DNA of 64,000 nt from Poecilobothrus nobilitatus (Eukaryota > Arthropoda > Insecta > Diptera > Dolichopodidae). This document shows, piece after piece, positions 23,555-35,217 of the stretch. The position numbers were made by a program, and so were the translations under genes. Under the pieces are notes generated by a model that saw only the letters and a list, made by a program, of their open reading frames with translations, had not been told where the DNA came from and did no database searches. How positions within the stretch are numbered: position 1 is the stretch's first letter; each line of letters begins with the position of its first letter. The DNA lies in the NCBI GenBank assembly GCA_947095535.1, contig OX352774.1, forward strand, positions 113,153,996-113,217,995, in the 5' to 3' direction.

Positions 23555-24434
23555 GTTATGTATATGAAACTAAAATTTTAATTCCGCCTTATCTCCGTAA
23601 CGCTGATATTCAAAACCTTAAGATGTTGAAAAGGAAAAATTTTCGTGAATAAGGATAGGCTTATACTGCCTAAATATTTAGGTCTTTATCTTTGTTGGTT
23701 TTGGACGTAAGCTATATTTCCTCTTGAGCTCGTTAGGAAGTTTTCAAAATACGAATCTATTGTCCAAATTCTCTCAAATGTCAGTTTTTAATTTTACAGA
23801 AAAGGAATATAACATAACATCCTTGTACCATAAAAAAGTTCTATCTTTATTGGTTTTGAAGATATACTCGTTTGCTCTGGGGCTCGTTCGGAAGCTTCCA
23901 AAATCCGAACCCATGAACTAAATCCTCTCAAATTTCAGAGACATAAATCAAACACGAAAGAATGTCATTGCAACAAATTTAAAAGTTGGGTCTTTGTTGG
24001 TTGTGGAGATAATCTCTTTTGCTCTGGGGCTCTTTCGGAAACTTTCAAAATCCGAACCCTTGGACCAAATCCTCTCGAATTTCAGAGACTTAAATTAAAT
24101 AAGAAGGAACATCATTGTACCAAATTTAAAGGTTATATGTTTGTTTGTTTTGTGGAAGCTTCCAGAATCCAAACCCCCATAGACAGATTTTGTCCAGATG
24201 CAATTCCCTCCTTCCTTTCGTAATTAGTAACCTATTATATAAATTTCATCAAGATAGCTTTATTTTGAGTTGTCGTGCGAACGGACGGACAGACGGACAT
24301 TGTTAAATCAACTCAGGAGGTGATCCTGATTCAGAATATATATAGGTACATGTCCATATCTAACTCGCTTGCTTTTGGTGGTTACAAACATCATACCAAA
24401 GTTAATATACCCTATACTTTAGGTGTAGGGTATA
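23555..24434 (-). mobile_element. HINE-2 Helentron-like element, 3'-truncated copy
   Basis: The minus-strand 5' end is a palindrome (TATACCCTA...TAGGGTATA at 24434-24406), then TTTGGTATGATGTTTGTAAC, a GGAGGTGATCC-containing segment on plus and (GTCC)n with CGGACGGACAGACGGAC on plus. The body has three tandem units of about 150 bp. The 3' hairpin seen in the 30478-31153 copy is absent. Confidence 0.7.
23690..24130. repeat. About 150-bp tandem repeats inside HINE-2
   Basis: GAGCTCGTTAGGAAG, GGGCTCGTTCGGAAG and GGGCTCTTTCGGAAA at 23726, 23880 and 24027 mark three units spaced 154 and 147 bp. Each has TTTGTTGGTTTTG-type text before the marker and a CCAAATCCTCTC-type motif after it. Confidence 0.75.
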
Positions 24435-24669
24435 ATAATACAAAAATGAATTAAAAAATTTACTATTGCAAGTTAATTGAAAAAAAAGAAAAAACAAAAA
24501 ATAAAAAGTTTTCAAAATGTTTTGTTTTACCAAAATTCCAGAAGCATACAAGAAAAACAAAAGCATAAGTTATTATAATGTTGGGAATAATTTTATTACT
24601 AGTACTCATAATATTAATAATGTTCTCAAAACATGCTGTTAGTATTGATATTAATAATGTTTAGTAGGT

Positions 24670-24960
24670 AGTATTTAGTTCTTAATTAAAAAGTCTCTTA
24701 CTTTCTTTTTGAAAAAAGAGAAATTAGTTATTAATTTTAATTCTTCCGGTAAGACGTTGTAGTTTTTCAAACAATTGCATATAGGCAGTTATTTCTTTGG
24801 TTGCTAGTTCTACTGTAAAGTGTAGTTCTAAGTATAAAAATAGAAACTGGCTTTGTTTCTTGTATGTATTATAATTATGTATATCGAGTTTTCTATTTAA
24901 GATAAAAATCTTTTTTTTTTTCTGTAGATTGAAATAATATCTGTTTAAGATACATGCAAG
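24670..24960 (-). pseudogene. Probable LINE reverse-transcriptase C-terminal remnant
   Basis: A minus-strand frame near 24800-24670 reads CLKNYNVLPEELKLITNF then SFFKKKVRDFLI. This matches the usual ending of Jockey/CR1-type ORF2 proteins (a LP-x-E-x-K, then F-K-x-x-x-K-x-F-L pattern). The neighbouring open frame at 24724-24963 is offset, suggesting a frameshift. The piece is short and decayed, so other element types are possible. Confidence 0.4.
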
Positions 24961-24963
24961 CAT

Positions 24964-26140
24964 TTGAAAATAGGTTTTTTTTTAACTTTGAGAGGTTATA
25001 GATTTTTATAGCGTACAAAATAGGAATACAAAAAATAGTTTTTCTATTTTTTTACTAATAAGTAAATTTTACAAAATTTTTTTAAGGGGTGCTATAAAAA
25101 GCATTTAGATAAGAATAATGTTTTCATTATATATAAGACGAGCAAGGGCTTGAAAAATGTGGACTTAAAAATTCGAAACTTGTACAAGGAAAATTAAAAA
25201 TAATAATGCAAAAGTAAAAATTTTTTTTTTTTATAATATTTTAAATATCTTATTATTTATTGTATGTATTGCTTTTTTGCAACGTGTCTAAAAATTCGAA
25301 GATTCATAAATGTTGTATTTTTTTCCTTACTTATTCGTTTTCCAAATAAAATTTTTCCGTGTTATATATTCGATATCTAAATAAATCCTATACACTAATT
25401 ACCTACCGTTATGAAAATCTATTAAAATTCTGCTGCGATGAGTGAATACAAAATATATTTTGCAGTATCTAAAGATGCATTTAAATTGGTAAGATTTTAA
25501 TTAGGTATTTTATTAGATAATATTATGTTAAATTGTCCACATATTATAAAAATATATAAAGCATATTATTATACTTACTTAGATAGAGTATAAATTTCTA
25601 TTCCCTAAAATTTCATTAAATTTTTAAACAACCCATCAAGATTTTATAAGTAAAATTCACTTAATTAAAAATGCGCATTTTATTTACATATAATTTGAAT
25701 GTATAATTAAATTAAACTGTGTTTTGTATATATTTTATTTTGATATTTATAACAATTAAAATTAATATTGTTATGCTAATTATTATCATATTTCATTATT
25801 ATTTTAAAACAAATATTGCATCTTAGGTTCTATAAAATAATATGCACATAATAGGTACATCATCTCTAGCAAACCAATTTATTCATATGCATCATAATTT
25901 AAATGCAGTCATGGTAAATATTATTACAAGCAGAAAACAAAAGCGTAAATAAATAAAAATGAAAATAATGTGTACATAATGCATAATATTTATAATGAAA
26001 AGTAATTTTAACAAACAAAATTGTTATTATATTTTATTTATTATAAAAGCTGATCAAATTGGTACCTAGATGCTATAATATATGTTTTGAACATCATACC
26101 TGTCATTTTTTTTTCAGATTCACTTCAAAATTGACATTTC
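24964..26140. other. AT-rich stretch, nothing identified
   Basis: No recognisable feature; several TAAGT/TATAATA simple-sequence stretches. Confidence 0.4.
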
Positions 26141-26149
26141 TGTTCAGTA

Positions 26150-26413
26150 TTGTTTTGTTCAAATCACCATGCGAAGATGCAAGCAGTTGCACGGCATGTA
26201 GGTATTTTTAAAATTTATTACAAAAATAATGAATCTGTTGGGGTTACATATCTCACGTTACGTGAAGTTTATGGTCAACATAATCAACTTACTGAGCTTA
26301 CTATTTGTCATGCAATTGAAAAATTCGGGACAAATATAAACGTACTGCGTAAACGTACTGCTAAAACTATCGATGCTATGAACCAAAGAGCGGAAGAAAA
26401 TCGAGATTTATGA
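26150..26413 (+). pseudogene. N-terminal (helix-turn-helix) fragment of a mariner-like transposase
   Basis: An 80-residue plus-strand frame contains VARHVGIFKIYYKNNESV, then TLREVYGQHNQLTELTICH and AIEKFGTN. It follows the pattern of the first DNA-binding domain in rosa/mariner-like transposases (IxxFYxxxES, then LRxxFGxxNxPTxxTIxxxxxKFxxTGS), which the transposase at 46507-47608 also shows. It breaks off where the second half of the binding domain should start, and ends in RKRTAKTIDAMNQRAEENR. No catalytic domain follows. The catalytic fragment at 23 kb is on the other strand, so they are not obviously one element. Confidence 0.6.
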
Positions 26414-29190
26414 TTATAAATTTATTAGGAAAGTTTTTTTCTGGAGGGACAATCATTTCAGATTCCTTAACCAATAATTTGTACTTGCCCATTTATATCC
26501 TTTTCTGATTTCCTTTTACTGTACAACGATTATACTATGCAAGCAATTATAATGGTTATTACACTAGTACATTTCTATGCGTCTTTTGAAGCTTTCCATT
26601 TCCCTTAGTAACAAGAAATATTTCAGATCTTGCAAGAGTATAATAAGTTGGCTTGTAATTAAAAATAAAATAAAAAATGAAAATTTTTAAAATTATTCTG
26701 AATTTTTTAAGTAAACACGCCAAGTCTAATAAAGATATGATTCTTAGTTTAAAGTCTTTTATTAAAAGAATTTTATAGACCTAAAAAGTATATTCGAAAC
26801 CGTGAGACTTCATTTCAAAATTTTATTATTTTTTATATTTTTTTTTTTTTTTTTTTATTTTTAAAATTAGTGATTAAAGTGTTTTTGAATGCCTCAAATT
26901 AATTTCCATGTAGGTACCTAAACCTAACAAAGAAAGATTTTTACTGAGAATTGAATTTTGAAACTACATAGCTGCTAGGTTTTTCAATTTTGAAAATGAA
27001 AAACTGGATGTAGTAAAACAAAGCTAAATAATTTTGTTTGTTGACCGTAGTTGCATATTTTGTTAAATCAATACATTTTCTATTTTACCATAATGTGCTA
27101 TGTATTCGTTTATAATATCTTCTTTTTAGAAATGCATGATTACTTAATAGGTAAATAATAAGAAGATTTGATATTTAGTTATTGACAAGATCCATCGAAA
27201 TTTTTTGGTAAATAATGCTCTACAGAGCAAAACAAATTTATCATGAGAAGCTTTGTTAGGTTCGTAAAATCTTTCTAAAGTTAAGCGTTTATTTTTACAC
27301 TGCAATTTTTAAATAGCGCTAAACTTTAACCAACTGAACAAATACAAGGTTTTTTTGTTTTTTAAACAAACAATATGGCCGCGACTCTTTATACGACTCT
27401 ATGATTTATTTTCCAATGATGCAAAAGAAAGAAGGCAAAAGATAGTAGATCAGAACTGGGAAATAAAATAGTTTAAAAGGATATTAATATTAGGATGAAG
27501 GATATTAGAGGATATACTTTCTTGAATATTTTTAGAGTAAAATATAGAATTGAATTTCTTAAAATAAACATTTTTTTTTTTTGTTAGTAGATATACAAAA
27601 AATAAAAAATTTTTTTTTAATTAAAAAAATGTTTTCTATACTCTTTAATTTATTCAAAAAAAAAAAAAATTTTTTCATTTTTTGGAAATATTTCTAAATC
27701 ATAAATATTATAAAGGAACCAAAGTTTTTTTTGGATTTTCAAAATTAAAATTAATTATTTTTTTTTGTTTCAATTTCTAAAATATTTTTGAAAATTCTTT
27801 AAGAAAATGATGGATCCAATAAGACTTATTTTTAGCAAACCTATGCCAAGGCCATTTTTGGGCATAATCGCTAATATTTCTGAAAAAATTTTAGGAATTG
27901 CTTCAAAAAATGAAACAAATTTAGAAAACAATGGGAGAACTTGCAAAAAGCGGTATATGAATTTGTACCATTAGCTTTTTTAGTAGTAGGTAATCAAGAT
28001 CTTAGAATTATTTTGTTGAATGAAAAAAAAATCATGTAAAATTTAATTTTAATATCTTTTTAAGTTATATTATAAGTTTTTAGAATATTTGTTAAATAAA
28101 ATTGTTAATGAAGAATAAATATATATTTTTTTTTTGTGCTATAAAATGTATCTTTTAAAAAGTAAAAAAATTTTTTTTTATTTCTAATTAACCATTCGGA
28201 TGGTCTGTTTTTTTTTTCTTTTTTCCAGGGAGCATAATATTGCTGGTAACTTCAAAATTAACAAATTTCAATATCTAATTGAAGAAACCGGTATATAATG
28301 CTTTCCAGTATATTCAAACAATTTTTTTTAATTTTGATAAGTCCATATAAGATGAACCTGGAGGAAAATTATCGGAACAAACAAAAAAAAAAACAAATGT
28401 AAATAAAATTAAAGTTTGAACAAATGGATATTTTTGAAACCAGAAAACAAATTGAAATAGGGAATAATTGAAAATAATAAAAAACATACACTGATATCAT
28501 GAAAAAACTTATTGAAAATAACCATAAATTTAAAAATAAATGAAATAAAATATTTTGAGATCAAATAAAACTGCTTAAATTAAAACAATAAATAAACTGT
28601 GTAAATGCTAATGAATAATGATATAAAGAGTAATACTTTTCTGAATTGTTCCTGTTGTAGAGATAGAATTAAAAAAAATTATCCTCAACTTCTGATACAG
28701 CTGAATAATACCTATGAGTGTAAGTGTTACTTGCTTTTGAACGCTGCAACAATTTCTTTTTTTTTTATAAAAGATCATTGTAAAAAGATGTTAAAATTTA
28801 TTATATGAGATGTGTTAAAAAATACAAATAGAGAAATAATGTACCTATACAATATATCGTCGCTATACAGCAAAAAATGATCATCCACAAAAATAGCATT
28901 CCCAAATTAAACAGGAAAGTTCAAATATGCTAATGTTGTATGTCTATTGAAAACAATTAGTAATTTGACGTTTTTCGAATGATTTATTACGAGTTTGACT
29001 ATTAATACGATTAAGATTGTGATTTTGTATAATATCATATAATAGATATATTCTATAATCACATTGAATCTTATCGAATATTCATAATATAACAGATATT
29101 TATTACTAACAGTTTAGGGGTATTGGAAGTGGTCATTTTGTTTATGATCATTTTTAATTACCTATGTACATACAAATTATATTTATTATT
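26414..29190. other. AT-rich stretch, nothing identified
   Basis: Nearly 2.8 kb of homopolymer-rich DNA. The small open frame at 28605-28808 (Asn/Lys/Phe-rich) has no recognisable domain and is probably chance. Confidence 0.4.
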
Positions 29191-29191
29191 A

Positions 29192-29378
29192 AGGGCCTAG
29201 GTGGTCTTGGTGGGTAAGAGCGTATAAAATAAGCTTTAAACACCCAAGGAATAGTGTGGATTCGAATCCAACACACGTCGTAAGAGTTATTTCCCCTTAC
29301 GACATTTACAGCCACGCCTGAACAGGAGAAGTTGTGTAATTTTTTTGGCAGAGAAATCTATTAAAAAAAAAAAAAAAT
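29192..29378 (+). mobile_element. tRNA-derived SINE, copy 6
   Basis: Keeps AGGGCCTAGGTGGTC, GGGTAAGAGCGTATAAAAT, the GATTCGAATCC B box and the CGTAAG/CTTACG stem-loop. About 20 bp of the body before the tail are missing (TGTCCACATTTATG lost). The A tail is 29362-29376. No clear target duplication. Confidence 0.85.
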
Positions 29379-30477
29379 TTTATTACTTTATACTAATCAA
29401 CTTCTCCGATATTTTACTTACTAAAATGCTTAACTAAAATCTGGTCGAGTGTCACCAAAATAATTTAAACAGCAGCTGTCAAATTTAAAAATTTTGCTTC
29501 GTAATTTGTTAAACAATTTTTGCACAATGGCTGCCATAACTATTTCTACTTGTATTAAGTGGTTTCCATATATTTAGTTTTGGAAGTTTGATATTTTTGC
29601 AGAATTTCTTCTTAAATTTCAGTATTTCAGGGGTTAAAAAAATTGTTTTGTCTTGGAACTTATATCCAAAACAATCACATTTTTAATTAATATTTTGTAA
29701 AAGAAAAAGTTAACATGGAAATGTTTAAAAAACAAAAAAAAACCTTTTAAACAAATTTTTTAATTCCCTAAATGTTTTTAATAATATTATATTCATTATC
29801 ATACAATTTCATTCATAAAATAAAAATATTACGTTCAACTGTAGAATTTTTTTTTTTATTTTATAGAAACCCAAAAAATAAAAACATTTTTAATAAATAA
29901 ACAAAAAAAAAAAAAAAACATTCCCAAAAAATTAATATTTCATAATAATATCAAAGCCTCTTTTTTTTTTATGGCAAGACCAAATTTTGCGGCTCTATGA
30001 ATTAAAACCGACTGAATTATGTTTACAAAATGTTTTGCGCACAAAAAGTCTATTTGGGAAAATTAAAAAACTAACCACAATATTATGAAAATGGATTTTT
30101 TTTTGCGCCGAAAGAAATTAATTTCTTCAATGCATATAGAACAAAATTTGTACTTTTAAAGAGAACAAAACATATTTTGGGAATAAATTTTCCTGAAAAA
30201 TTTATATTATAAATTAGTCTAAAAAAACGGAAAATACGGTTTCCAGACTAAAAACAAAGATGAAGTTTATTGTTTTAACCGAAACTTGTATCTAGTCAAG
30301 TTCACTTATATGACAATAAAATTACTTATACTCTTGCAATACTAATTAGATATCATTTGCTTTTATATTGAAAAATGAAAATGCATGTACGGATTTTTGT
30401 TCGCAATGAATGTATATTTTTACAATATGATGTCGATTTCGATTACAATTATTAGTTTTAGAGTGTTTTTTTTAAAA
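29379..30477. other. AT-rich stretch, nothing identified
   Basis: No gene or element recognised. Confidence 0.4.
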
Positions 30478-31153
30478 ATCCATACCTAAAGTATAGGGTA
30501 TATTAATTTTGGTATGGTGTTTGTAACCACCAAAAGGAAAGGAATTAGATATGGACATGTATATATATATATTCTGAACAAGGATCACCTCCTGAGTCGA
30601 TTTAACGATCTTCGTCCGTCCGTCTGTTTACACGATAACTCAAAAACAAATAAAGCTATCTTCATGAAATTTATATAGTAGGTTACTAATTACGAAAGAA
30701 AGACTTTAGGAAAAGAGATTGAACAATCTGGACAAAATCGGTCCATGAGTTCGGATTCTGGAAGTTTCCGAATGATCCGGAGCAAACGAGATTATATCTT
30801 CAAAACCAACAAAGATAGAACCTTCAAAATTGGTGCAAAAGTGTTCTGTAATGTTTTTTTTATATTGCTGAAATTTGATATGAATTGGAGTATCAATTCG
30901 GCTAGCTGACACATGCCTTCCAGCCCTAACAAGCATGTTTTCGAAATTAATAAAGATAGAAACTTGAAATTTAGTACAAGGATGTTAAAGTATATGCCTC
31001 TTTTAGGTTTTTGAAATTCGAATTGAATAAGGAAGAAAAGGGGGTCTGTTCTAACTGCTACCAAAAAACATGCATTTTTAATTTAACTCGAATTGTTCAG
31101 GAGTAGGGTATTAATATTTAAATAAGTCGGTTGCATCGACTTACTGTTACACA
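30478..31153 (+). mobile_element. HINE-2 Helentron-like element, copy with intact 3' end
   Basis: The 5' end has the AAAGTATAGGGTATATTAA arm (the outer arm is partly lost), TTTGGTATGGTGTTTGTAAC and a (GTCC)n block near 30613. The 3' end has the arm AGTAGGGTATTAAT (31103-31116), a hairpin AAGTCGGTTGCATCGACTT (31124-31142; 6-bp stem, 7-nt loop) and TACTGTTACACAAA. This is the DINE-1/Helentron plan: subterminal inverted repeat, GTCC microsatellite, 3' stem-loop. It has no coding capacity. Confidence 0.75.
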
Positions 31154-31515
31154 AAACATTTATTTGTGTTTTATTAAAAACGAACATGAGATTATCTTTC
31201 TTTTTCGTTTGTATTGGTATGTATATATTCACTGTTATTAATAAATGTCAAGGAAAAATAATATATAGAGAGGGCTTTTCACGTACTACTACATATAAAA
31301 AGTTCATGTCAAAAATACGTTTTGATATTTCTAACATCAAAAAAAATTGTTTATTTTAAGAAGAATAGGGAAATTGAGAATTTTAATTATTATTGTAAAA
31401 ATGTTTAATCAAAGAAAATATTTTATTGGATGTTGCAAATAAAATATAAAAAATAAAAAAACTTTGTTCGTTTTTCGAAATTGTTATAAATTTTTCACTG
31501 AACTGAAGAAACTAT

Positions 31516-32080
31516 TGCCGCGTTTATACCACACCTAATTTAACTGGCGTACCTAACTTTAACTAACGTCAAAACGAGTTTGACAATTGTAGCAAGTGTT
31601 CTTACCGTACTTAGCCACAAATATCAAAAAAGTGATTTGATAAGAAAACATTTTGAATTATTAATATTTAATTACATAATATTTTGAAAAATTACATAAT
31701 ATTTTTGAAAATTATTTTATTAATAAATAAAAATTATTATTAGTGGAAAATTATTAATATAATTAAACAAAAAAAATTACTTTTAAAGAACTTATTTTAA
31801 TTTGGATTCCACAGCCAATAAGCAAATTTCAAAAATGACATCTGTGGCACCAATTATGACATTTGTAGCAATAATGTGATGTTTATACCGTTGCTACGTA
31901 ATTCTACCTATATTTAACTTGAGCTAAAGACTTTCAGCTAATTTAGCTAGGTAGAGCTAGGTTTAGCTAAAAAAATGTGGTGTTTATACCCTTGCTACAA
32001 ACGTCAAACGATTTAGCTCTAGCTGCAGAGCTTAGCTTTAGCAACGATTTAGCTAAATTAGCTGCAGTATAAACGCGGCA
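31516..32080. mobile_element. MITE with 14-bp perfect terminal inverted repeats
   Basis: The ends are TGCCGCGTTTATAC and GTATAAACGCGGCA. The inverted repeat continues imperfectly for about 32 bp (CTAATTTA-x-CT on both sides). TAT on each side (31513-31515 and 32081-32083) fits a 3-bp target duplication. The interior is rich in TTAGCT motifs and repeats GTTTATACC-type text internally (near 31886 and 31981). 565 bp, non-coding. Superfamily not assigned. Confidence 0.8.
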
Positions 32081-32616
32081 TATGACACCTTAGACAAAAA
32101 AAATTGAAAATTATTGCTGTAAACAGTTCAACAATACGAAATACATAAAAACAATAAATTACCTACTTAAATATTGTGTTCTGACTTCTGATAACAATAT
32201 GGGGTGGGTGAGTAAAGCTGCCGTTTTAAACACATAAAACGTCTTTGTCTAAAATATTTTTATATTTTTAGCTGAAAAATTCTTTGACCTGATCGGCAAT
32301 ATGGATTGAGTTTCGGCATTAAATTCACAAAAAAATAAATTTTGTAAATCATAGAGAAGTAATTGAAAAAAAATTTCTAGGTTTAACTGATAAAATGAAT
32401 ATGTAATAGGAAACGTTGTTTTTGACACAAATTATGTCATAAAAATAAATGGATAAAGCATACTGAAACCTAAAGGTAACAGTATTCGAACTAAAGCAAT
32501 CAATACTAACCAAGATTTCTTGTGTTGATAAATCATAGTTGGCACAAATAAAATAGATTTCAAAATATTGAAAAAAAAAACAAACAAATCTTAAAATAAA
32601 AATAAAACAAACACAC

Positions 32617-32796
32617 CAAGCGCCGTATCCATTATGCTTCATGTGTGACATACATGAGGGATGAAATTGGAATCAAAATAATTTTGATTTTTACGATCAT
32701 GCGTGACATACATTTATTCAAGCCATTCACTGTATATAATATGCCATCCACTCACTCATATATGTCACACCATGAAGGATAGTAAATACGGCGCTT
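32617..32796. mobile_element. Short palindromic MITE
   Basis: About 180 bp with long inverted ends. Left: AAGCGCCGTATCCATTATG, then CTTCATGTGTGACATACATG. Right, inverted: AAAGCGCCGTATTTACTATC, then CTTCATGGTGTGACATATATG. The inverted repeats are about 40 bp. The middle carries another TGTGACATACAT-type motif (TGCGTGACATACAT). Target duplication unclear. Confidence 0.75.
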
Positions 32797-33636
32797 TAAA
32801 ACTTCTTGTCCTTTTAGTAGAAAATCATTTGAAAGTAATAACAAAACAAAACACTGAATTTTATGATTAAGAAAGAAAAAAAGTAAAAAATCCTCTCCTA
32901 ATAACACTAAAACATAAACAAAATTTAATAAAAAATTGAGATTTGGTCAGTGATCTAAAAATTTCTAGTAAAGCAAAAGTGCTTTTTTTGCGCCAAACGA
33001 ACATATATAAAACTGATCTAGATTCTAGAGCAAATTTAGATTCGCTCTTTTTAAACACTAAATTTGTTCCCTTCCTTTTTCAAATAAATTAAAATAGATT
33101 GATTTCCTTTCACCAAAATGATATGGCGCAGCTCATTCATATGGGTTTATTTCGCTGCCACAAATTTTGTACTCAAATTTGTTCATATTTTGTTAATTTT
33201 TATTTTTTGTTTTTTGTTTTCTTTACATCAAATTGAGAATTCTTATAATTCAATTTTGAAATTGAAAAAAAAAAAAAGGGAAAACCAAATAAAAGAAAAT
33301 AAAAGGAAAATTAAAATATTTCCATCATCAATAAAAAATTATAATGTTAAAAACAATTTTTTTATTTTATTTTTTTTTTTTTTCTTTCTGTTTTGTTTTA
33401 ATATTCCCTTAAATTTCGAATAATTTTCCACTATTTTAAGAAAATATAAAAAAAATAAGAGAAAAAATTTTTTTTTGAAAAAAACCTCAATAAAAATTCA
33501 ATTTTTACACATGACTAAATTTTTGTTAAAATAATTTTGAGGTAGAAAAAAATATAACTTGAATTTCTGGAATCTCCTTTCTTAATGTTTTTCGTCATAA
33601 TCTACAAAAAAAAAATTGTATAAAAATTGTTTTTTT
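32797..33636. other. AT-rich stretch, nothing identified
   Basis: Open frames here (for example 33118-33423) are Phe/Lys/Asn-rich products of A/T runs and show no domain. Confidence 0.4.
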
Positions 33637-35217
33637 TATACCCGTACGATAGGATCGGGTATAATAAAATTACTCCTCCGTTTGTAACACCTCGAAATAA
33701 GCGAGCTAGATATACCTTCAAAGGTATGGATCGGATCAGAAAAAAATTCTAAGACGTTTGAGTCATGTCCGTCCGTCCGTCCGTCCGTCAGCACGCTAAC
33801 TCAAAAACTAAGAAAGCTAGAATCTTGAAATTTACACAAAATATTCTGGGACTAATTTGTAGGTTCCCTATTTTTTTTGGTTGAGTTTAGACCAAAACTT
33901 AGGGTAGCTCTCGAACACCTAACTTTTAGATCCCGACATTTTTTTTGAAATGGAGCTATGAAATTTTAACTACTGATAGATCTCACAAAAATATTAATTT
34001 TATTTTTAATAACTTTTTTTGTAGCCCCACCCGTTACGGAGCTACAGCTCCCCAAAGGTTCAAAAAAGCTCTATATTTAAATTGTTATAGCACAAGTTGT
34101 ATAAGGTATATCTTCATTTTGAAAACGCCAAACGATTACTACTTTCATTAGCTTTAAAAGTATATATACAATAAATATATATTTTTGGCATGCGGTGTCT
34201 TAATTTACCGTTATGCGAAACTCAAATTTTGCAAAATTCTTTAACCCTTCCATCTTCTAAACGGTTTAAGTTGGAAACTTGAAATTTTGACAGATGTTAG
34301 ATCTTTGAAAATTAGTATGAGTCATTTCAGAATTTTTTTTTGTATCACCCCCGGTTTAGGAGCTGTAAGGGGTCAAAAACTGAAAATTTTTTATTTTAAA
34401 ACACCTGTAACTTGAACACCTGTTAAAATTTTTTTGAAGTAATACACAAAAATTAAAGCTCCAACATTATATTTTTATTTCTGTTAACAACTTTTTTTAA
34501 TAATATAGGGTTACTTTATAATTGACGAAAGTGTTACTTGATTTTTTCAAATTTTCTAACAAATTTCTTTAAAACGAATTTTTTCCATTTTGTTTAACTC
34601 GATAATTTGAAATTGTTGAGGATATAATGCGCAGTACATAAAAATGTAAATAAATATACAACATAACGGTTGCTTGAAGAATTTTTATTTATATGATATT
34701 GATATACATACATACTTATATAATATAATGTTTATTTACATATCGTATATGTCACTAGTGAATGAATGATAAGAGTATAGATGTATATTATATAGCGCCG
34801 TATTTACATACACATATGTATTTTATTGTACTTATAAGAAATTATTCTGTCAATGGAATATTTAAATATAATATAATATAATATTTAAAATTATATTTAC
34901 TGTTTTGTACTTAGTAAATTTAATATACATTTACCGCTTAGTATTAAATGGTACTATAGAATATTTGAAAAAGTTTTGGATTGATAATCGTTATGTGGAA
35001 GGTTAGAATCTGCTTTTGAAGAATGTACATATAAACATATAGTTTGAATATATGTACAACCCATAGTTCTAGAAATTATAAAATTCACCCAAATTATTTT
35101 AAAATACTAAAATATTAAAAAAATAATATTGTAAGCAGAGTGACAGGCTGTGAACATACTAACGGTTCGTACGGGTATCTAAGAGTTGACAAAGTCAACT
35201 GTATTCTTCCTCGTTTT
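33637..35217 (+). mobile_element. HINE-1 Helentron-like element, full-length copy a
   Basis: The 5' end is a hairpin TATACCCG...CGGGTATA (33637-33663). The arm ATACCCGTACGA (33638-33649) recurs inverted at 35167-35178, followed by a hairpin GTTGAC-AAA-GTCAAC (35185-35199) and the terminus GTATTCTTCCTCGTTTT. A (GTCC)n block lies at 33767-33788, followed by AAAGCTAGAATCTTGAAATT, text shared with insect DINE-1/INE-1-type repeats. About 1.58 kb, no Rep, helicase or endonuclease frame, so non-autonomous. Two further copies in this window (47671 and 50304) share both ends or body. Confidence 0.85.
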
